Origin: Streptomyces montanisoli
GTDB lineage: Bacteria; Actinomycetota; Actinomycetes; Streptomycetales; Streptomycetaceae
DNA: 41,186 nucleotides
Direction: 5' to 3'
Assembly (NCBI RefSeq): GCF_017813245.1
Contig: NZ_JAGIQL010000048.1
Span: forward strand, 1-41,186
A program made the position numbers and the translations under genes. Below, one piece after another: positions 32,456-41,186 of the stretch. The notes beneath the pieces are model-generated. The model searched no databases, was not told the DNA's origin, and was given only the letters and a program-made list of their open reading frames with translations. Within the stretch, counting starts at the first letter, position 1. Every line of letters starts with the position of its first letter.

Positions 32456-32493
32456 GAAGGTCCGCGCCCCCCGGGGAGGGGACGCGGACCTTC
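32456..32493 (-). terminator. Intrinsic terminator after the NlpC/P60 gene
   Basis: GAAGGTCCGCG at 32456-32466 pairs perfectly with CGCGGACCTTC at 32483-32493, an 11-bp stem with a 16-base loop. It lies 25 bases beyond the hydrolase stop at 32518. It separates that gene from the T7SS operon, whose promoter region lies immediately after. Confidence 0.75.
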
Positions 32494-32517
32494 AACGACA
32501 GAGAGGGCGACCGAGCG

Positions 32518-33366
32518 TCAGAGGACGCGCACCGCGCCCGTCGGCTGGTCGTAGCTGAGGTCGTGCTCGACCACGCCGCTGCTCGGGTTCTGCGCGCCGA
32601 CGAACTTGCCGTTGCCGACGTAGATCGCCACGTGGTAGGCGTTGCCGGCGCTGCCCCAGTAGAGGATGTCGCCGGGCTGGACGTTGCTGAGGGAGACCTG
32701 GGTGCCCGCGGTCGACTGCGACTGCGAGACGCGCGGCAGGTCCACGCCCACCGTGCGGTAGGCGGCCTGCACGAGGCCTGAGCAGTCGAAGGCGTTGGGG
32801 CCCGTCGAGCCCATCACGTACGCGTCGCCGATGTGCGACTCGACGAAGGAGACGATCGCCGCGGCGGAACCGGTCGCCGTCGAGGAGGAGGAAGAGGACG
32901 AGGAGGACGAGTCCGACGGGCTGGAGTACGAGGCCAGTTCGGTGCGTGCGGACGAGCGGGAGGCGTGGGCCGCCGCTGCGGCCTTGGCGCGGGCCGCTTC
33001 CTCGGCCTTCTTCTTCGCCTCCGCCTTGGCCTTGGCTTCCGCCTCTGCCTTGGACTTGGCCTTCTTCGCGGCCTTGGCGGCGTCCTTGGCCGCCGTGTCC
33101 TCCTGGCTCTGCAGCTGCGCGCGCATCTGCATGTCCAGGGCGACCTGCTGTGTCGCCGCGGCGGACTGTGCGACCGCCGCGGAGAGGTTCGCGGAGAGCG
33201 TGGGCATCTCGATGGTCTCGGTCACGGGCTCGGCGTGCGCCGTTCCGGCAGCACCGGCAACCGCGATGGTGCTGAGGACGCCGCCGGCAACTCCTGCGCG
33301 AAGCACCGTCCTGGGTGCGTTCCGGCGGGGCTTCCGGTGGGTTCGTATGGGAGCGGTGTGGGGCAT
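32518..33366 (-). CDS. Secreted NlpC/P60 (C40) peptidoglycan endopeptidase
   Basis: A 282-residue cell-wall hydrolase. Start ATG 33366 gives a signal peptide: basic MPHTAPIRTHRKPRRN, hydrophobic VLRAGVAGGVLSTIAVAGAA, and likely cleavage at AHA-EP. No good ribosome site precedes it, so a GTG upstream is possible. Residues about 60-140 form an Ala/Lys/Glu coiled coil (KAKAEAKKKAEEAARAKAAA), then a Ser-rich linker of about 15 serines, then the catalytic domain with Cys 195 (AFDCSGLVQAAYR) and His 245 (AYHVAIYVGNGKF). It cuts D-gamma-Glu-mDAP-type bonds in family members. From memory, an orthologous gene precedes nuoA in S. coelicolor. Confidence 0.87.
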   Translation of the reverse strand: MPHTAPIRTHRKPRRNAPRTVLRAGVAGGVLSTIAVAGAAGTAHAEPVTETIEMPTLSANLSAAVAQSAAATQQVALDMQMRAQLQSQEDTAAKDAAKAAKKAKSKAEAEAKAKAEAKKKAEEAARAKAAAAAHASRSSARTELASYSSPSDSSSSSSSSSSTATGSAAAIVSFVESHIGDAYVMGSTGPNAFDCSGLVQAAYRTVGVDLPRVSQSQSTAGTQVSLSNVQPGDILYWGSAGNAYHVAIYVGNGKFVGAQNPSSGVVEHDLSYDQPTGAVRVL

Positions 33367-33497
33367 GGGAACAACCGGTATCCGGGGCGGCCGGTTGCCG
33401 TCAAGCAGCGTGGGTTGCGCCACAGTTACGTCCGGAACCCTCGAATCCGGTTCATCGGGCCCTTTATTGACGCCGTAACGGACGAAACGGGCGCGGC

Positions 33498-33515
33498 AGA
33501 TCATGGTCGTGATCT
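33498..33515. promoter_or_regulatory. Inverted repeat upstream of the NlpC/P60 gene
   Basis: AGATCATGGTCGTGATCT has perfect 6-bp arms with a 6-bp spacer, about 132 bases upstream of the ATG at 33366. AGATCA also appears twice upstream of nuoA. A shared regulator is possible; nothing identifies it. Confidence 0.4.
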
Positions 33516-33873
33516 CTGTGTTTCAGCTAAAGGTCCGAATTGCCCCCGGCCTAGCATCCCTTGGACGCATGGCCAAGCCAGCTTTTTCGCGCACGGAGCG
33601 GCCCGTGGCGCAGGTCACAGGCGTGTCACGTTCTGTGGATCGGCTGTCGCTCCGCTGGCTACGCGAGGGGCGGGGCGGTAGGACGGGTCCCGCCGCCGGC
33701 GGCCCCGGGCGGCCCGAGGGTTACCGAGACGGTCCGACCCCGTCTGCCGTTCTGCCGTCCGTATACCCGGAGGGCGCTCCGGGTGAACCCCCGCCACGGA
33801 CGACGGACGACGGACGACGGGCGCCGGACGCACCGGCGCACCCCGGCCCGGGCCGGCCCGCGCTCGTGAACCG

Positions 33874-33903
33874 GTGCACGTGCACGCGTGCGCACACACG
33901 CAT
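33874..33903. other. 30-bp purine-pyrimidine alternation (Z-DNA-prone)
   Basis: From G33874 to T33903 every base alternates purine and pyrimidine, mostly G-C and G-T/A-C steps, including the palindrome GTGCACGTGCAC. Such runs favour left-handed DNA under negative supercoiling. It lies between two divergent genes, where supercoiling builds up. Confidence 0.6.
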
Positions 33904-34269
33904 CAGCGTGCGCGCACCCCCGCATAAGAGGGGACGCCCCGGCGTCGCCGGCGGTTGCGTCCACCGCGGGGCGGTCCGGCCCCTCCTTCGGGGGACCGTG
34001 CGGACGCGCGGCGGATCGACGCATCGGGTGCCATGAGGCCCATATCATCCATGGTCATTCCAGAGCTAATTTGCCTGGATCGGGCATCTCCTGATAATGA
34101 ACGCCGCTCCCTGACCAGCGACAACAGGCTTGTCTGTCACGACTGGTGATCATTTGAGTACACCGCGTACGAAGATCAACGCTCATCCGACTTCATGATC
34201 CTTCGTCAGGTGGTGGAGATCACAAAGACCGTCCGGTACCCCGTGTCGCAGATCACAGCCCGCCGGGCA

Positions 34270-34275
34270 TAAGAT
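34270..34275 (+). promoter_or_regulatory. Candidate -10 box of the nuo operon
   Basis: TAAGAT in the context CATAAGAT fits a vegetative -10 box and lies just before the Rex-type site at 34291. No clear -35 was found 16-19 bases upstream, so only position and the hexamer support it. Confidence 0.35.
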
Positions 34276-34290
34276 GCCCGTCAAACGGGC

Positions 34291-34308
34291 TTGTGAACTG
34301 CCTCACAT
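34291..34308 (+). promoter_or_regulatory. Rex-type operator upstream of nuoA
   Basis: TTGTGAACTGCCTCACAT matches the redox-sensor Rex consensus TTGTGAA-N4-TTCACAA except at two positions, with perfect TGTGA/TCACA arms. In S. coelicolor Rex is known to repress nuoA-N and to bind NADH, which releases it. A CRP-type site has the same arm pattern, so that alternative remains. It lies about 114 bases before the nuoA start and just beyond the proposed start point of transcription. Confidence 0.75.
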
Positions 34309-34421
34309 GGTGGCGATCTTCGGGGTTCACCGGGGATATGTCGCCGACGGTGCCGGTTCGTTCACGGTCGGTGCGGTCCATCGGTCAGACGGTCAAGGAC
34401 GACTGGAAGGAGCTGGGGAGC

Positions 34422-34781
34422 GTGAACACCTACGCACCCGTCCTCGTGCTCGGCGCCCTCGGAGCTGGGTTTGCGATCTTCTCCGTGGTCATGGCCACGC
34501 TCGTGGGCCCAAAACGGTACAACCGGGCGAAACTTGAAGCGTACGAGTGCGGTATCGAACCCACTCCCACGCCGGCCGGCGGCGGTCGCTTCCCGATCAA
34601 GTACTACCTCACGGCGATGCTCTTCATCGTCTTCGACATCGAGATCGTCTTCCTCTACCCCTGGGCCGTCACCTTCGACTCGCTGGGGATCTTCGGGCTC
34701 GTGGAGATGCTCCTCTTCGTGCTCACCGTCTTCGTCGCGTACGCCTACGTCTGGCGCCGCGGCGGCCTGGAATGGGACTAG
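34422..34781 (+). CDS. nuoA: NADH-quinone oxidoreductase subunit A
   Basis: A 119-residue membrane subunit of complex I. It has three membrane segments ([37 protein letters not shown], and [18 protein letters not shown]) and the NuoA signature [12 protein letters not shown] and FPIKYYLTA, with the [11 protein letters not shown] loop at the quinone site. GTG 34422 ([10 protein letters not shown]) has AAGGAG nine bases upstream. First gene of nuoA-G, 25 bp before nuoB. The quinone here would be menaquinone, linking to menG and the reductase at the left end. Confidence 0.95.
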   Translation: MNTYAPVLVLGALGAGFAIFSVVMATLVGPKRYNRAKLEAYECGIEPTPTPAGGGRFPIKYYLTAMLFIVFDIEIVFLYPWAVTFDSLGIFGLVEMLLFVLTVFVAYAYVWRRGGLEWD

Positions 34782-34806
34782 AGGGTCAGAGGGGCTGGGG
34801 TCACCA

Positions 34807-35361
34807 ATGGGACTCGAAGAGAAACTGCCGAGCGGATTCCTCCTGTCGACCGTCGAGCAGGCCGCTGGCTGGGTGCGGAAGTCCTCCGTCTTCCCCGCCA
34901 CCTTCGGCCTCGCGTGCTGCGCCATCGAGATGATGACGACGGGCGCGGGACGGTACGACCTCGCGCGGTTCGGTATGGAGGTCTTCCGCGGATCGCCGCG
35001 CCAGGCCGACCTGATGATCGTCGCGGGGCGCGTGAGCCAGAAGATGGCGCCCGTCCTGCGGCAGGTCTACGACCAGATGCCGAACCCCAAGTGGGTGATC
35101 TCCATGGGGGTGTGCGCCTCCTCGGGCGGCATGTTCAACAACTACGCGGTCGTGCAGGGCGTCGACCACATCGTCCCCGTCGACATCTACCTGCCCGGCT
35201 GCCCGCCGCGCCCCGAGATGCTGATGGACGCGATCCTCAAGCTCCACCACAAGATCCAGACCTCGAAGCTCGGGGTCGACGCGATCGAGGCGGCCCGCGA
35301 GGCGGAGGAGGCGGCGCTGAACGCCCTCCCGACGATCGAGATGAAGGGGCTGCTCCGATGA
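34807..35361 (+). CDS. nuoB: NADH-quinone oxidoreductase subunit B
   Basis: A 184-residue subunit carrying the terminal iron-sulfur cluster N2. The cysteine pattern is LACCAIEM near 37-40, GVCASSGG near 102 and PGCPPRPE near 133. [15 protein letters not shown] and the [11 protein letters not shown] segment are also family marks. The C-terminal helix ([15 protein letters not shown]) is an actinobacterial extension. Its last codons overlap nuoC (ATGA at 35358). Confidence 0.96.
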   Translation: MGLEEKLPSGFLLSTVEQAAGWVRKSSVFPATFGLACCAIEMMTTGAGRYDLARFGMEVFRGSPRQADLMIVAGRVSQKMAPVLRQVYDQMPNPKWVISMGVCASSGGMFNNYAVVQGVDHIVPVDIYLPGCPPRPEMLMDAILKLHHKIQTSKLGVDAIEAAREAEEAALNALPTIEMKGLLR

Positions 35362-36119
35362 CGGGCGAACAGGAGCCGCGCGGCGACGAGCGCGGCGGCG
35401 AGGGCGCGGTGCCCGCCGCCCGCGATGCCACCGGCGAGGTCATCGGCGTGCGCAAGGGCATGTTCGGCGCGCAGAACGGCGGCGACACCTCCGGCTACGG
35501 CGGCCTCGTCAGGACGGTGGCGCTGCCCGGCGCCGCGTCGCGCCCGTACGGCGGGCCGCGCACAGGACCCGGCGAGGAGGGCGTGTTCGACGAGATCGCC
35601 GACGAGCTGGAAGGCGCCCTGGAGGAGCAGGACCTGCTCCCGGAGAACGCCATCGAGAAGACCGTCGTCGACCGCGGCGAGATGACGTTCCACGTCGCGC
35701 GCGAGCACCTCGTACGGGTGGCCCGCACGCTGCGAGACGACCCCGCGCTCCGCTTCGAGCTGTGCACGGGCGTCTCCGGCGTCCACTACCCGGGCGACAA
35801 GGGGCGCGAGTTGCACGCGGTCTACCATCTGCGGTCGCTGACGCACGGGCGGCTGGTCCGCATGGAGGTCTCCGCGCCCGACGCGGACCCGCACGTGCCG
35901 TCGCTCGTCGAGGTCTATCCGACCAACGACTGGCACGAGCGCGAGACCTACGACTTCTTCGGCCTGATCTTCGACGGCCACCCCGCCCTCACCCGGATCA
36001 TGATGCCGGACGACTGGCAGGGCTTCCCGCAGCGCAAGGACTACCCGCTCGGCGGCATCGCCGTCGAGTACAAGGGCGCCCAGATCCCGGCTCCGGACCA
36101 GCGGAGGTCGTACACCTGA
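35358..36119 (+). CDS. nuoC: NADH-quinone oxidoreductase subunit C, with N-terminal extension
   Basis: A 253-residue 30-kDa subunit of the peripheral arm. The conserved part begins near residue 95 ([16 protein letters not shown]) and includes [51 protein letters not shown] and [16 protein letters not shown]. The first 90 residues are polar, disordered-looking and typical of actinobacteria. It overlaps nuoB by ATGA and nuoD by one base (TGATG at 36117), so all are coupled. Confidence 0.95.
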   Translation: MTGEQEPRGDERGGEGAVPAARDATGEVIGVRKGMFGAQNGGDTSGYGGLVRTVALPGAASRPYGGPRTGPGEEGVFDEIADELEGALEEQDLLPENAIEKTVVDRGEMTFHVAREHLVRVARTLRDDPALRFELCTGVSGVHYPGDKGRELHAVYHLRSLTHGRLVRMEVSAPDADPHVPSLVEVYPTNDWHERETYDFFGLIFDGHPALTRIMMPDDWQGFPQRKDYPLGGIAVEYKGAQIPAPDQRRSYT

Positions 36120-37441
36120 TGTCCACCTCACACGCGACACCTCGCGAGACCACAGAGGGCACCGTCTACACGGTCACGGGCGGCGACTGGGACGAGGTCG
36201 TGCAGTCCGCCGTCACCTCCGACGACGAGCGCATCGTCGTCAACATGGGCCCGCAGCACCCGTCCACGCACGGCGTGCTGCGGCTGATCCTGGAGATCGA
36301 CGGCGAGACCGTCACCGAGGCCAGGTGCGGCATCGGCTACCTGCACACCGGCATCGAGAAGAACCTCGAGTACCGCACGTGGACGCAGGGCACCACGTTC
36401 GTCACGCGCATGGACTACCTGACGTCGTTCTTCAACGAGACGGCGTACTGCCTCGGCGTGGAGAAGCTGCTCGGCATCGAGGACCAGATCCCGGACCGCG
36501 CCACCGTCATCCGCGTCCTGCTGATGGAGCTCAACCGGCTCTCCTCGCACCTCGTGGCGATCGCCACGGGCGGCATGGAACTCGGCGCGACGACCATCAT
36601 GATCTACGGCTTCCGCGACCGCGAGCTGATCCTGGACGCGTACGAGCTGATCACCGGCCTGCGCATGAACCACGCGTTCATCAGGCCGGGCGGTCTCGCC
36701 CAGGACCTGCCGCCCGGCTCGGTCGACCATCTGCGCGAGATGATCAAGACGCTCAGGAAGAACCTGCCGGAGTACGACGCGCTCGCCACCGGCAACCCCA
36801 TCTTCCAGGGCCGCATGCGGGACGTCGGCTACCTCGACCTCACCGGCTGCATGGCGCTCGGCGCGACGGGCCCGATCCTGCGCGCCGCGGGCCTCCCGCA
36901 CGACCTGCGCAAGTCCGACCCGTACTGCGGCTACGAGACGTACGACTTCACCGTCCCGACCACCGAGAGCTGTGACGCGTACGGTCGCTTCCTCGTCCGT
37001 CTGGAGGAGATGCGGCAGTCGCTGAACATCGTCGAGCAGTGCCTCGACCGGCTGGCGCCCGGGCCCGTGATGGTCGCCGACAAGAAGATCGCCTGGCCCG
37101 CGCAGCTCGCGCTCGGCCCCGACGGCCTCGGCAACTCGCTCGACCACATCAAGAAGATCATGGGCACGTCGATGGAGGCCCTCATCCACCACTTCAAGCT
37201 GGTGACCGAAGGCTTCCGCGTCCCCGCGGGCCAGGCGTACGCGGCCGTCGAGTCGCCCAAGGGCGAACTCGGCGCGCACGTCGTCTCCGACGGGGGCACG
37301 CGCCCCTACCGGGTCCACTTCCGCGATCCGTCCTTCACCAACCTCCAGGCCATGGCGGCGATGTGCGAGGGCGGCCAGGTCGCCGACGTCATCGTCGCCG
37401 TCGCGTCCATCGACCCCGTGATGGGAGGCGTCGACCGGTGA
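36119..37441 (+). CDS. nuoD: NADH-quinone oxidoreductase subunit D
   Basis: A 440-residue 49-kDa subunit forming the quinone cavity with NuoB. Family marks: [31 protein letters not shown], the [12 protein letters not shown] helix, [30 protein letters not shown] and the [12 protein letters not shown]-terminal segment. Length is normal. Start and stop each overlap neighbouring genes by one to four bases. Confidence 0.96.
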   Translation: MSTSHATPRETTEGTVYTVTGGDWDEVVQSAVTSDDERIVVNMGPQHPSTHGVLRLILEIDGETVTEARCGIGYLHTGIEKNLEYRTWTQGTTFVTRMDYLTSFFNETAYCLGVEKLLGIEDQIPDRATVIRVLLMELNRLSSHLVAIATGGMELGATTIMIYGFRDRELILDAYELITGLRMNHAFIRPGGLAQDLPPGSVDHLREMIKTLRKNLPEYDALATGNPIFQGRMRDVGYLDLTGCMALGATGPILRAAGLPHDLRKSDPYCGYETYDFTVPTTESCDAYGRFLVRLEEMRQSLNIVEQCLDRLAPGPVMVADKKIAWPAQLALGPDGLGNSLDHIKKIMGTSMEALIHHFKLVTEGFRVPAGQAYAAVESPKGELGAHVVSDGGTRPYRVHFRDPSFTNLQAMAAMCEGGQVADVIVAVASIDPVMGGVDR

Positions 37442-38286
37442 CGACCACACCGTCAAGCCCCGTCCCGCTGGGGATGCCCCAGCCGCCGGCCCCCGAGTAC
37501 CCGGCCGAGGTGAGGGCACGCCTGGAGGCGGACGCCCGGGAGGTCATCGCCCGCTACCCGGGCTCGCGTTCCGCGCTCCTGCCGCTGCTGCACCTCGTGC
37601 AGGCGGAGGAGGGGCATGTGACCCGTACGGGCATGGCGTTCTGCGCCGAGCTGCTCGGCCTGACGACGGCCGAGGTCACGGCCGTGGCGACCTTCTACAC
37701 GATGTACCGCAGGAAGCCGTCGGGCGACTACCAGGTCGGCGTCTGCACCAACACGCTGTGCGCGGTGATGGGCGGCGACGCCATCTTCGACGAGCTCAAG
37801 GCGCACCTCGGCGTCGGCAACGACGAGACCACCCCGGACGGCAAGGTCACGCTGGAGCACATCGAGTGCAACGCGGCCTGCGACTTCGCGCCCGTCGTGA
37901 TGGTGAACTGGGAGTTCTTCGACAACCAGACCCCCGACTCCGCCAAGCGGCTCGTCGACGACCTGCGCGCGGGCCGCCCCGTCGAGCCGACGCGGGGCGC
38001 GCCGATGTGCACGTACAAGGAGACGGCGAGGATCCTCGCCGGGTTCCCCGACACGCGCGAGGGCGCCGTCGCGGGAGGCGGCGGGGCGGGTCCCGCCTCG
38101 CTGACGGGCCTGCGGATCGCCAAGGGCGAGGCGCCCCAGCGGGTCGTGCGGCCGAGGGACGGCGCGCACCCCGAGGACGCGCCGCAGCCGGGCTCCCAGC
38201 ACCTCAGCTCCCACGACGCACCGCAGCCGACCTCGGCCTCCGATCCCGAGCATCCCGCGGGCCCTGTCGAAGAGGGAGGGGAGTGA
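37438..38286 (+). CDS. nuoE: NADH-quinone oxidoreductase subunit E, with long C-terminal extension
   Basis: A 282-residue 24-kDa subunit carrying one [2Fe-2S] cluster, ligated by the CTNTLC and CNAACDFAP cysteines. It opens with a Pro-rich tail, then [19 protein letters not shown] and [16 protein letters not shown]. After the core ends at [16 protein letters not shown] (about residue 200), some 75 Gly/Ala/Pro/Glu-rich residues follow; these look disordered. GTG 37438 overlaps the nuoD stop (GTGA); its TGA overlaps the nuoF start. Confidence 0.95.
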   Translation: MTTTPSSPVPLGMPQPPAPEYPAEVRARLEADAREVIARYPGSRSALLPLLHLVQAEEGHVTRTGMAFCAELLGLTTAEVTAVATFYTMYRRKPSGDYQVGVCTNTLCAVMGGDAIFDELKAHLGVGNDETTPDGKVTLEHIECNAACDFAPVVMVNWEFFDNQTPDSAKRLVDDLRAGRPVEPTRGAPMCTYKETARILAGFPDTREGAVAGGGGAGPASLTGLRIAKGEAPQRVVRPRDGAHPEDAPQPGSQHLSSHDAPQPTSASDPEHPAGPVEEGGE

Positions 38287-39692
38287 TGACGATGACGACC
38301 GAACGCGGCGGCGACGAGCACGAGCGCGGCGACAGCAACAACGGCGACGGAGCCGCGCCGCAGGACATCCTCGCGCCCGTCCTGTCCGCCTTCTGGGACC
38401 AGCCCGAGTCGTGGACGCTCGACACGTACCTGCGCCACGACGGCTACGAGGGCCTGAAGAAGGCCCTCGCGATGGACCCCGACGACCTCATCGCGTACGT
38501 GAAGGACTCCGGCCTGCGCGGCCGCGGCGGCGCCGGGTTCCCGACCGGCATGAAGTGGCAGTTCATCCCGCAGGGCGACGGCAAGCCGCACTATCTCGTC
38601 GTCAACGCCGACGAGTCGGAGCCCGGCACCTGCAAGGACATCCCGCTCCTGTTCGCCAACCCGCACGCGCTGATCGAGGGCATCGTCATCGCCTGCCACG
38701 CGATCCGCTCCTCGCACGCGTTCATCTACCTGCGCGGCGAGACCGTCCCCGTGCTGCGCAGGCTGCACGAGGCGGTGCGCGAGGCGTACGCGGCGGGCTA
38801 CCTCGGCACGGACATCCTCGGCAGCGGCCTCGACCTGGACGTCATCGTGCACGCGGGCGCCGGCGCGTACATCTGCGGTGAGGAGACCGCGCTGCTCGAC
38901 TCGCTGGAGGGGCGGCGCGGCCAGCCGAGGCTCAGGCCGCCGTTCCCGGCCGTCGCCGGCCTGTACGCGTGCCCGACCGTCGTCAACAACGTCGAGTCGA
39001 TCGCGTCGGTCCCGGCGATCATCCACCGGGGCAAGGAGTGGTTCCGGTCGATGGGCAGCGAGAAGTCGCCCGGGTTCACGCTCTACTCGCTCAGCGGGCA
39101 CGTCACCAACCCCGGCCAGTACGAGGGGCCGCTCGGCATCACCCTCCGGCAGCTGCTCGACGTGAGCGGCGGCATCCGCGCCGGGCACCGGCTGAAGTTC
39201 TGGACGCCGGGCGGCTCGTCCACGCCGCTGCTCACCGACGAGCACCTCGACGTGCCGCTCGACTACGAGGGCGTCGGCGCCGCGGGCTCGATGCTCGGCA
39301 CGAAGGCGCTGCAGTGCTTCGACGAGACGACGTGCGTCGTGCGGGCCGTCACGCGCTGGACGGAGTTCTACGCGCACGAGTCGTGCGGCAAGTGCACGCC
39401 GTGCCGCGAGGGCACGTACTGGCTGGTCCAGCTGCTGCGCGATCTGGAGGACGGCAAGGGCGAGATGGCCGACCTCGACAAGCTCGCGGACATCGCGGAC
39501 AACATCAACGGCAAGTCGTTCTGCGCGCTGGGCGACGGCGCGGCCTCGCCGATCTTCTCGTCCCTGAAGTACTTCCGCGCGGAGTACGAGGAGCACATCA
39601 CCGGCAAGGGCTGCCCGTTCGACCCGGCGCGGTCGACGGCCTGGTCCGACGAGGCGACAGGAACGTCCGGAAACCTGGAGGTGAACGCATGA
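38286..39692 (+). CDS. nuoF: NADH-quinone oxidoreductase subunit F
   Basis: A 468-residue 51-kDa subunit that binds NADH, FMN and a [4Fe-4S] cluster. The FMN/NADH loop [10 protein letters not shown] lies near 79-88, [18 protein letters not shown] and [11 protein letters not shown] further on, and the cluster cysteines in [12 protein letters not shown] near 366-377 with the last one at about 413. A GGAGGGGA stretch precedes ATG 38286. Its stop overlaps the nuoG start (ATGA). Confidence 0.96.
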   Translation: MTMTTERGGDEHERGDSNNGDGAAPQDILAPVLSAFWDQPESWTLDTYLRHDGYEGLKKALAMDPDDLIAYVKDSGLRGRGGAGFPTGMKWQFIPQGDGKPHYLVVNADESEPGTCKDIPLLFANPHALIEGIVIACHAIRSSHAFIYLRGETVPVLRRLHEAVREAYAAGYLGTDILGSGLDLDVIVHAGAGAYICGEETALLDSLEGRRGQPRLRPPFPAVAGLYACPTVVNNVESIASVPAIIHRGKEWFRSMGSEKSPGFTLYSLSGHVTNPGQYEGPLGITLRQLLDVSGGIRAGHRLKFWTPGGSSTPLLTDEHLDVPLDYEGVGAAGSMLGTKALQCFDETTCVVRAVTRWTEFYAHESCGKCTPCREGTYWLVQLLRDLEDGKGEMADLDKLADIADNINGKSFCALGDGAASPIFSSLKYFRAEYEEHITGKGCPFDPARSTAWSDEATGTSGNLEVNA

Positions 39693-41186
39693 CAGTGACG
39701 ACCGGTGCTCCCTCCTCCGGCGGTTCGGGCGAGGCGGCCGTACCGCCCGAGGACCTGGTGTCGCTGACCATCGACGGCATCCCGATCTCCGTCCCCAAGG
39801 GGACGCTCGTGATCAGGGCGGCCGAGATGCTCGGCATCGAGATCCCGCGGTTCTGCGACCACCCGCTGCTCGACCCGGCGGGCGCCTGCCGGCAGTGCAT
39901 CGTGGAGGTCGAGGGGCAGCGCAAGCCGATGGCGTCCTGCACGATCACCTGCACCGAAGGCATGGTCGTCAAGTCGCAGTTGACGTCCCCCGTCGCCGGG
40001 AAGGCGCAGCGCGGCGTGATGGAGCTGCTGCTGATCAACCACCCGCTCGACTGCCCGGTCTGCGACAAGGGCGGCGAGTGCCCGCTGCAGAACCAGGCCA
40101 TGCAGGTCGGCGACCCGGACACCCGGTTCGACGGCAGCAAGCGGACGTACGCCAAGCCGGTGCCGATCTCGTCGCAGGTGCTGCTCGACCGCGAGCGGTG
40201 CGTGCTGTGCGCGCGGTGCACGCGCTTCTCCGAGCAGATCGCCGGCGACCCGATGATCGAGATGGTCGAGCGCGGCGCGCTCCAGCAGATCGGGACGGGT
40301 GAGGGCGACCCGTTCGAGTCGTACTTCTCCGGCAACACCATCCAGATCTGCCCGGTCGGCGCGCTGACGTCGGCGGCGTACCGGTTCCGCTCCCGACCCT
40401 TCGACCTGGTGTCGTCGCCGGGTGTGTGCGAGCACTGCGCGGGCGGCTGCGCGACGCGCACGGACCACCGGCGCGGCAAGGTGATGCGGCGCCTGGCGGG
40501 CAACGACCCGGAGGTCAACGAGGAGTGGCTGTGCGACAAGGGTCGCTTCGCGTTCCGCTACGCGCAGGCCAAGGACCGGCTCACCACCCCGCTGGTGCGG
40601 GGCGAGTCGGGCGCGCTCGAACCCGCGTCCTGGCCCGAGGCGCTGGCCGCCGCGGCCGACGGGCTGCGCGCGGCACGCGGCAGGGCCGGCGTGCTGACCG
40701 GCGGCCGGCTGACGGTCGAGGACGCGTACGCGTACGCGAAGTTCGCGCGGGTCGCTCTCGACACGAACGACATCGACTTCCGCGCGCGGGCGCACAGCGC
40801 GGAGGAGGCGGACTTCCTCGCCTGGCACGTGGCGGGCCGCGACGCGTCCGCCACCTACAGGTCGCTGGAGGCGGCGCCCGCGGTGCTGCTCGTCGGCCTT
40901 GAGGCGGAGGAGGAGGCGCCGGGCGTCTTCCTGCGGCTGCGCAAGGCGTGGCGCAAGCACGGGCAGCGGACGTACGCGGTCGCCCCGTTCGCGACGCGCG
41001 GGCTCGAGAAGGCGGGCGGCACGCTGCTGCCCGCCGCGCCGGGCACCGAGACGGAGTGGCTGGACGCGCTCGCGTCGTCCACGGGCGTCGAGGGCGACGG
41101 CGCGGCGGCGGCCGCGGCGCTGCACGAGGACGGCGCGGTCATCGCGGTCGGCGAGCGGCTCGCCTCGGTGCCCGGCGCCCTCACGG
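39689..41186 (+). CDS. nuoG: NADH-quinone oxidoreductase subunit G, 5' part (runs off the window)
   Basis: The first 499 residues of the 75-kDa iron-sulfur subunit. The plant-type ferredoxin [2Fe-2S] part has [16 protein letters not shown] and MASCTITC; then [13 protein letters not shown] and [14 protein letters not shown] with CPVGAL form the next clusters. A molybdopterin-like module begins at [12 protein letters not shown] and continues to the edge. No stop is reached. The actinobacterial protein is about 800 residues, so over a third is outside the window. Start overlaps nuoF by ATGA. Confidence 0.95.
   Translation, partial: MTVTTGAPSSGGSGEAAVPPEDLVSLTIDGIPISVPKGTLVIRAAEMLGIEIPRFCDHPLLDPAGACRQCIVEVEGQRKPMASCTITCTEGMVVKSQLTSPVAGKAQRGVMELLLINHPLDCPVCDKGGECPLQNQAMQVGDPDTRFDGSKRTYAKPVPISSQVLLDRERCVLCARCTRFSEQIAGDPMIEMVERGALQQIGTGEGDPFESYFSGNTIQICPVGALTSAAYRFRSRPFDLVSSPGVCEHCAGGCATRTDHRRGKVMRRLAGNDPEVNEEWLCDKGRFAFRYAQAKDRLTTPLVRGESGALEPASWPEALAAAADGLRAARGRAGVLTGGRLTVEDAYAYAKFARVALDTNDIDFRARAHSAEEADFLAWHVAGRDASATYRSLEAAPAVLLVGLEAEEEAPGVFLRLRKAWRKHGQRTYAVAPFATRGLEKAGGTLLPAAPGTETEWLDALASSTGVEGDGAAAAAALHEDGAVIAVGERLASVPGALT

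Larger units (their letters stand above)
33367..34421. other. Long gene-free region between NlpC/P60 and nuoA
   Basis: Over 1 kb without a supportable gene on either strand. It has the divergent promoters, AT-richer near 33430-33560 and 34030-34320, and a very G+C-rich centre with a 7-bp triplicate (ggacgac at 33798-33818), a 30-bp perfect purine-pyrimidine alternation at 33874-33903, a hairpin at 33972-33998, and two AGATCACA boxes (34213-34260). No tRNA or riboswitch was recognised. Confidence 0.6.

Noticed and set aside
33420..33760. A c-di-AMP (ydaO-type) riboswitch upstream of the NlpC/P60 gene, as known for some cell-wall hydrolases in Streptomyces.
   Set aside because: I looked for the conserved ydaO core segments on the minus strand and did not find them. 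A covariance-model scan would settle it.
1..41186. CRISPR arrays, tRNA or rRNA genes.
   Set aside because: No spaced direct repeats of CRISPR type, no tRNA cloverleaf sequence with T-loop GTTCRA pattern and no rRNA segments were recognised on reading both strands.

Overview
The window comes from a high-G+C actinomycete, almost certainly Streptomyces or a close relative. Most coding sequence has G/C-rich third positions and GTG starts are common. Characteristic families are present: a DUF574-type methyltransferase, a paired XRE/DUF5753 regulator and DUF397 protein next to a small HATPase, LamG and Rhs secreted proteins, and a Streptomyces-type nuo operon. No rRNA, tRNA or CRISPR array was seen.

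Layout. (1) 1-2978: menaquinone genes, menG and a geranylgeranyl-reductase-like flavoprotein, with a divergent GNAT acetyltransferase. (2) 3024-5458: DUF574 methyltransferase, a HicB-HicA toxin-antitoxin pair and an aminoglycoside-phosphotransferase-like gene. (3) 5686-16513: a secreted LamG protein and a 2,289-residue Rhs polymorphic toxin with a pretoxin HINT protease domain and a short C-terminal toxin domain, followed at once by a 63-residue candidate immunity gene. (4) 16530-19227: an AT-richer patchwork holding an IS66 transposase remnant, three orphan genes (one DUF4240-like) and a truncated second copy of the phosphotransferase 3' end. (5) 19242-21583: XRE/DUF397 pair, divergent ATPase and a Uma2-type nuclease-like gene. 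(6) 21624-28148: metabolic and membrane genes (PPOX-fold protein, DUF2254, DUF202, SDS-type alkylsulfatase, GAP-family membrane protein, zinc alcohol dehydrogenase). (7) 28194-32354, minus strand: a type VII secretion (T7SS) effector operon made of a small helical partner, a WXG-containing effector with a variable C-terminus, two paralogous single-TM proteins and an unknown protein. (8) 32518-33366: secreted NlpC/P60 hydrolase. (9) 34422-window end: nuoABCDEFG (nuoG partial), preceded by a strong Rex-type operator.

How it fits together. The two ends form one theme: MenG and the reductase finish menaquinone, and NuoA-G form the NADH-oxidising part and the start of the membrane arm of complex I, which reduces menaquinone. 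From memory, in S. coelicolor the menG-GNAT-reductase block lies close to the NlpC/P60 gene and nuoA. Here about 30 kb of accessory genes separates them. That interval is dominated by conflict systems: HicBA, an Rhs toxin with several immunity-like genes, and a T7SS effector with a duplicated candidate immunity gene.

The most interesting candidates are the T7SS effector operon with its tandem TM paralogs, and the Rhs island. The Rhs island is bounded by two diverged copies of a phosphotransferase 3' end, 12,897 bp apart, and contains a mosaic of orphan immunity-like genes. All functional statements rest on motif recognition by eye; no database search or structure prediction was run.
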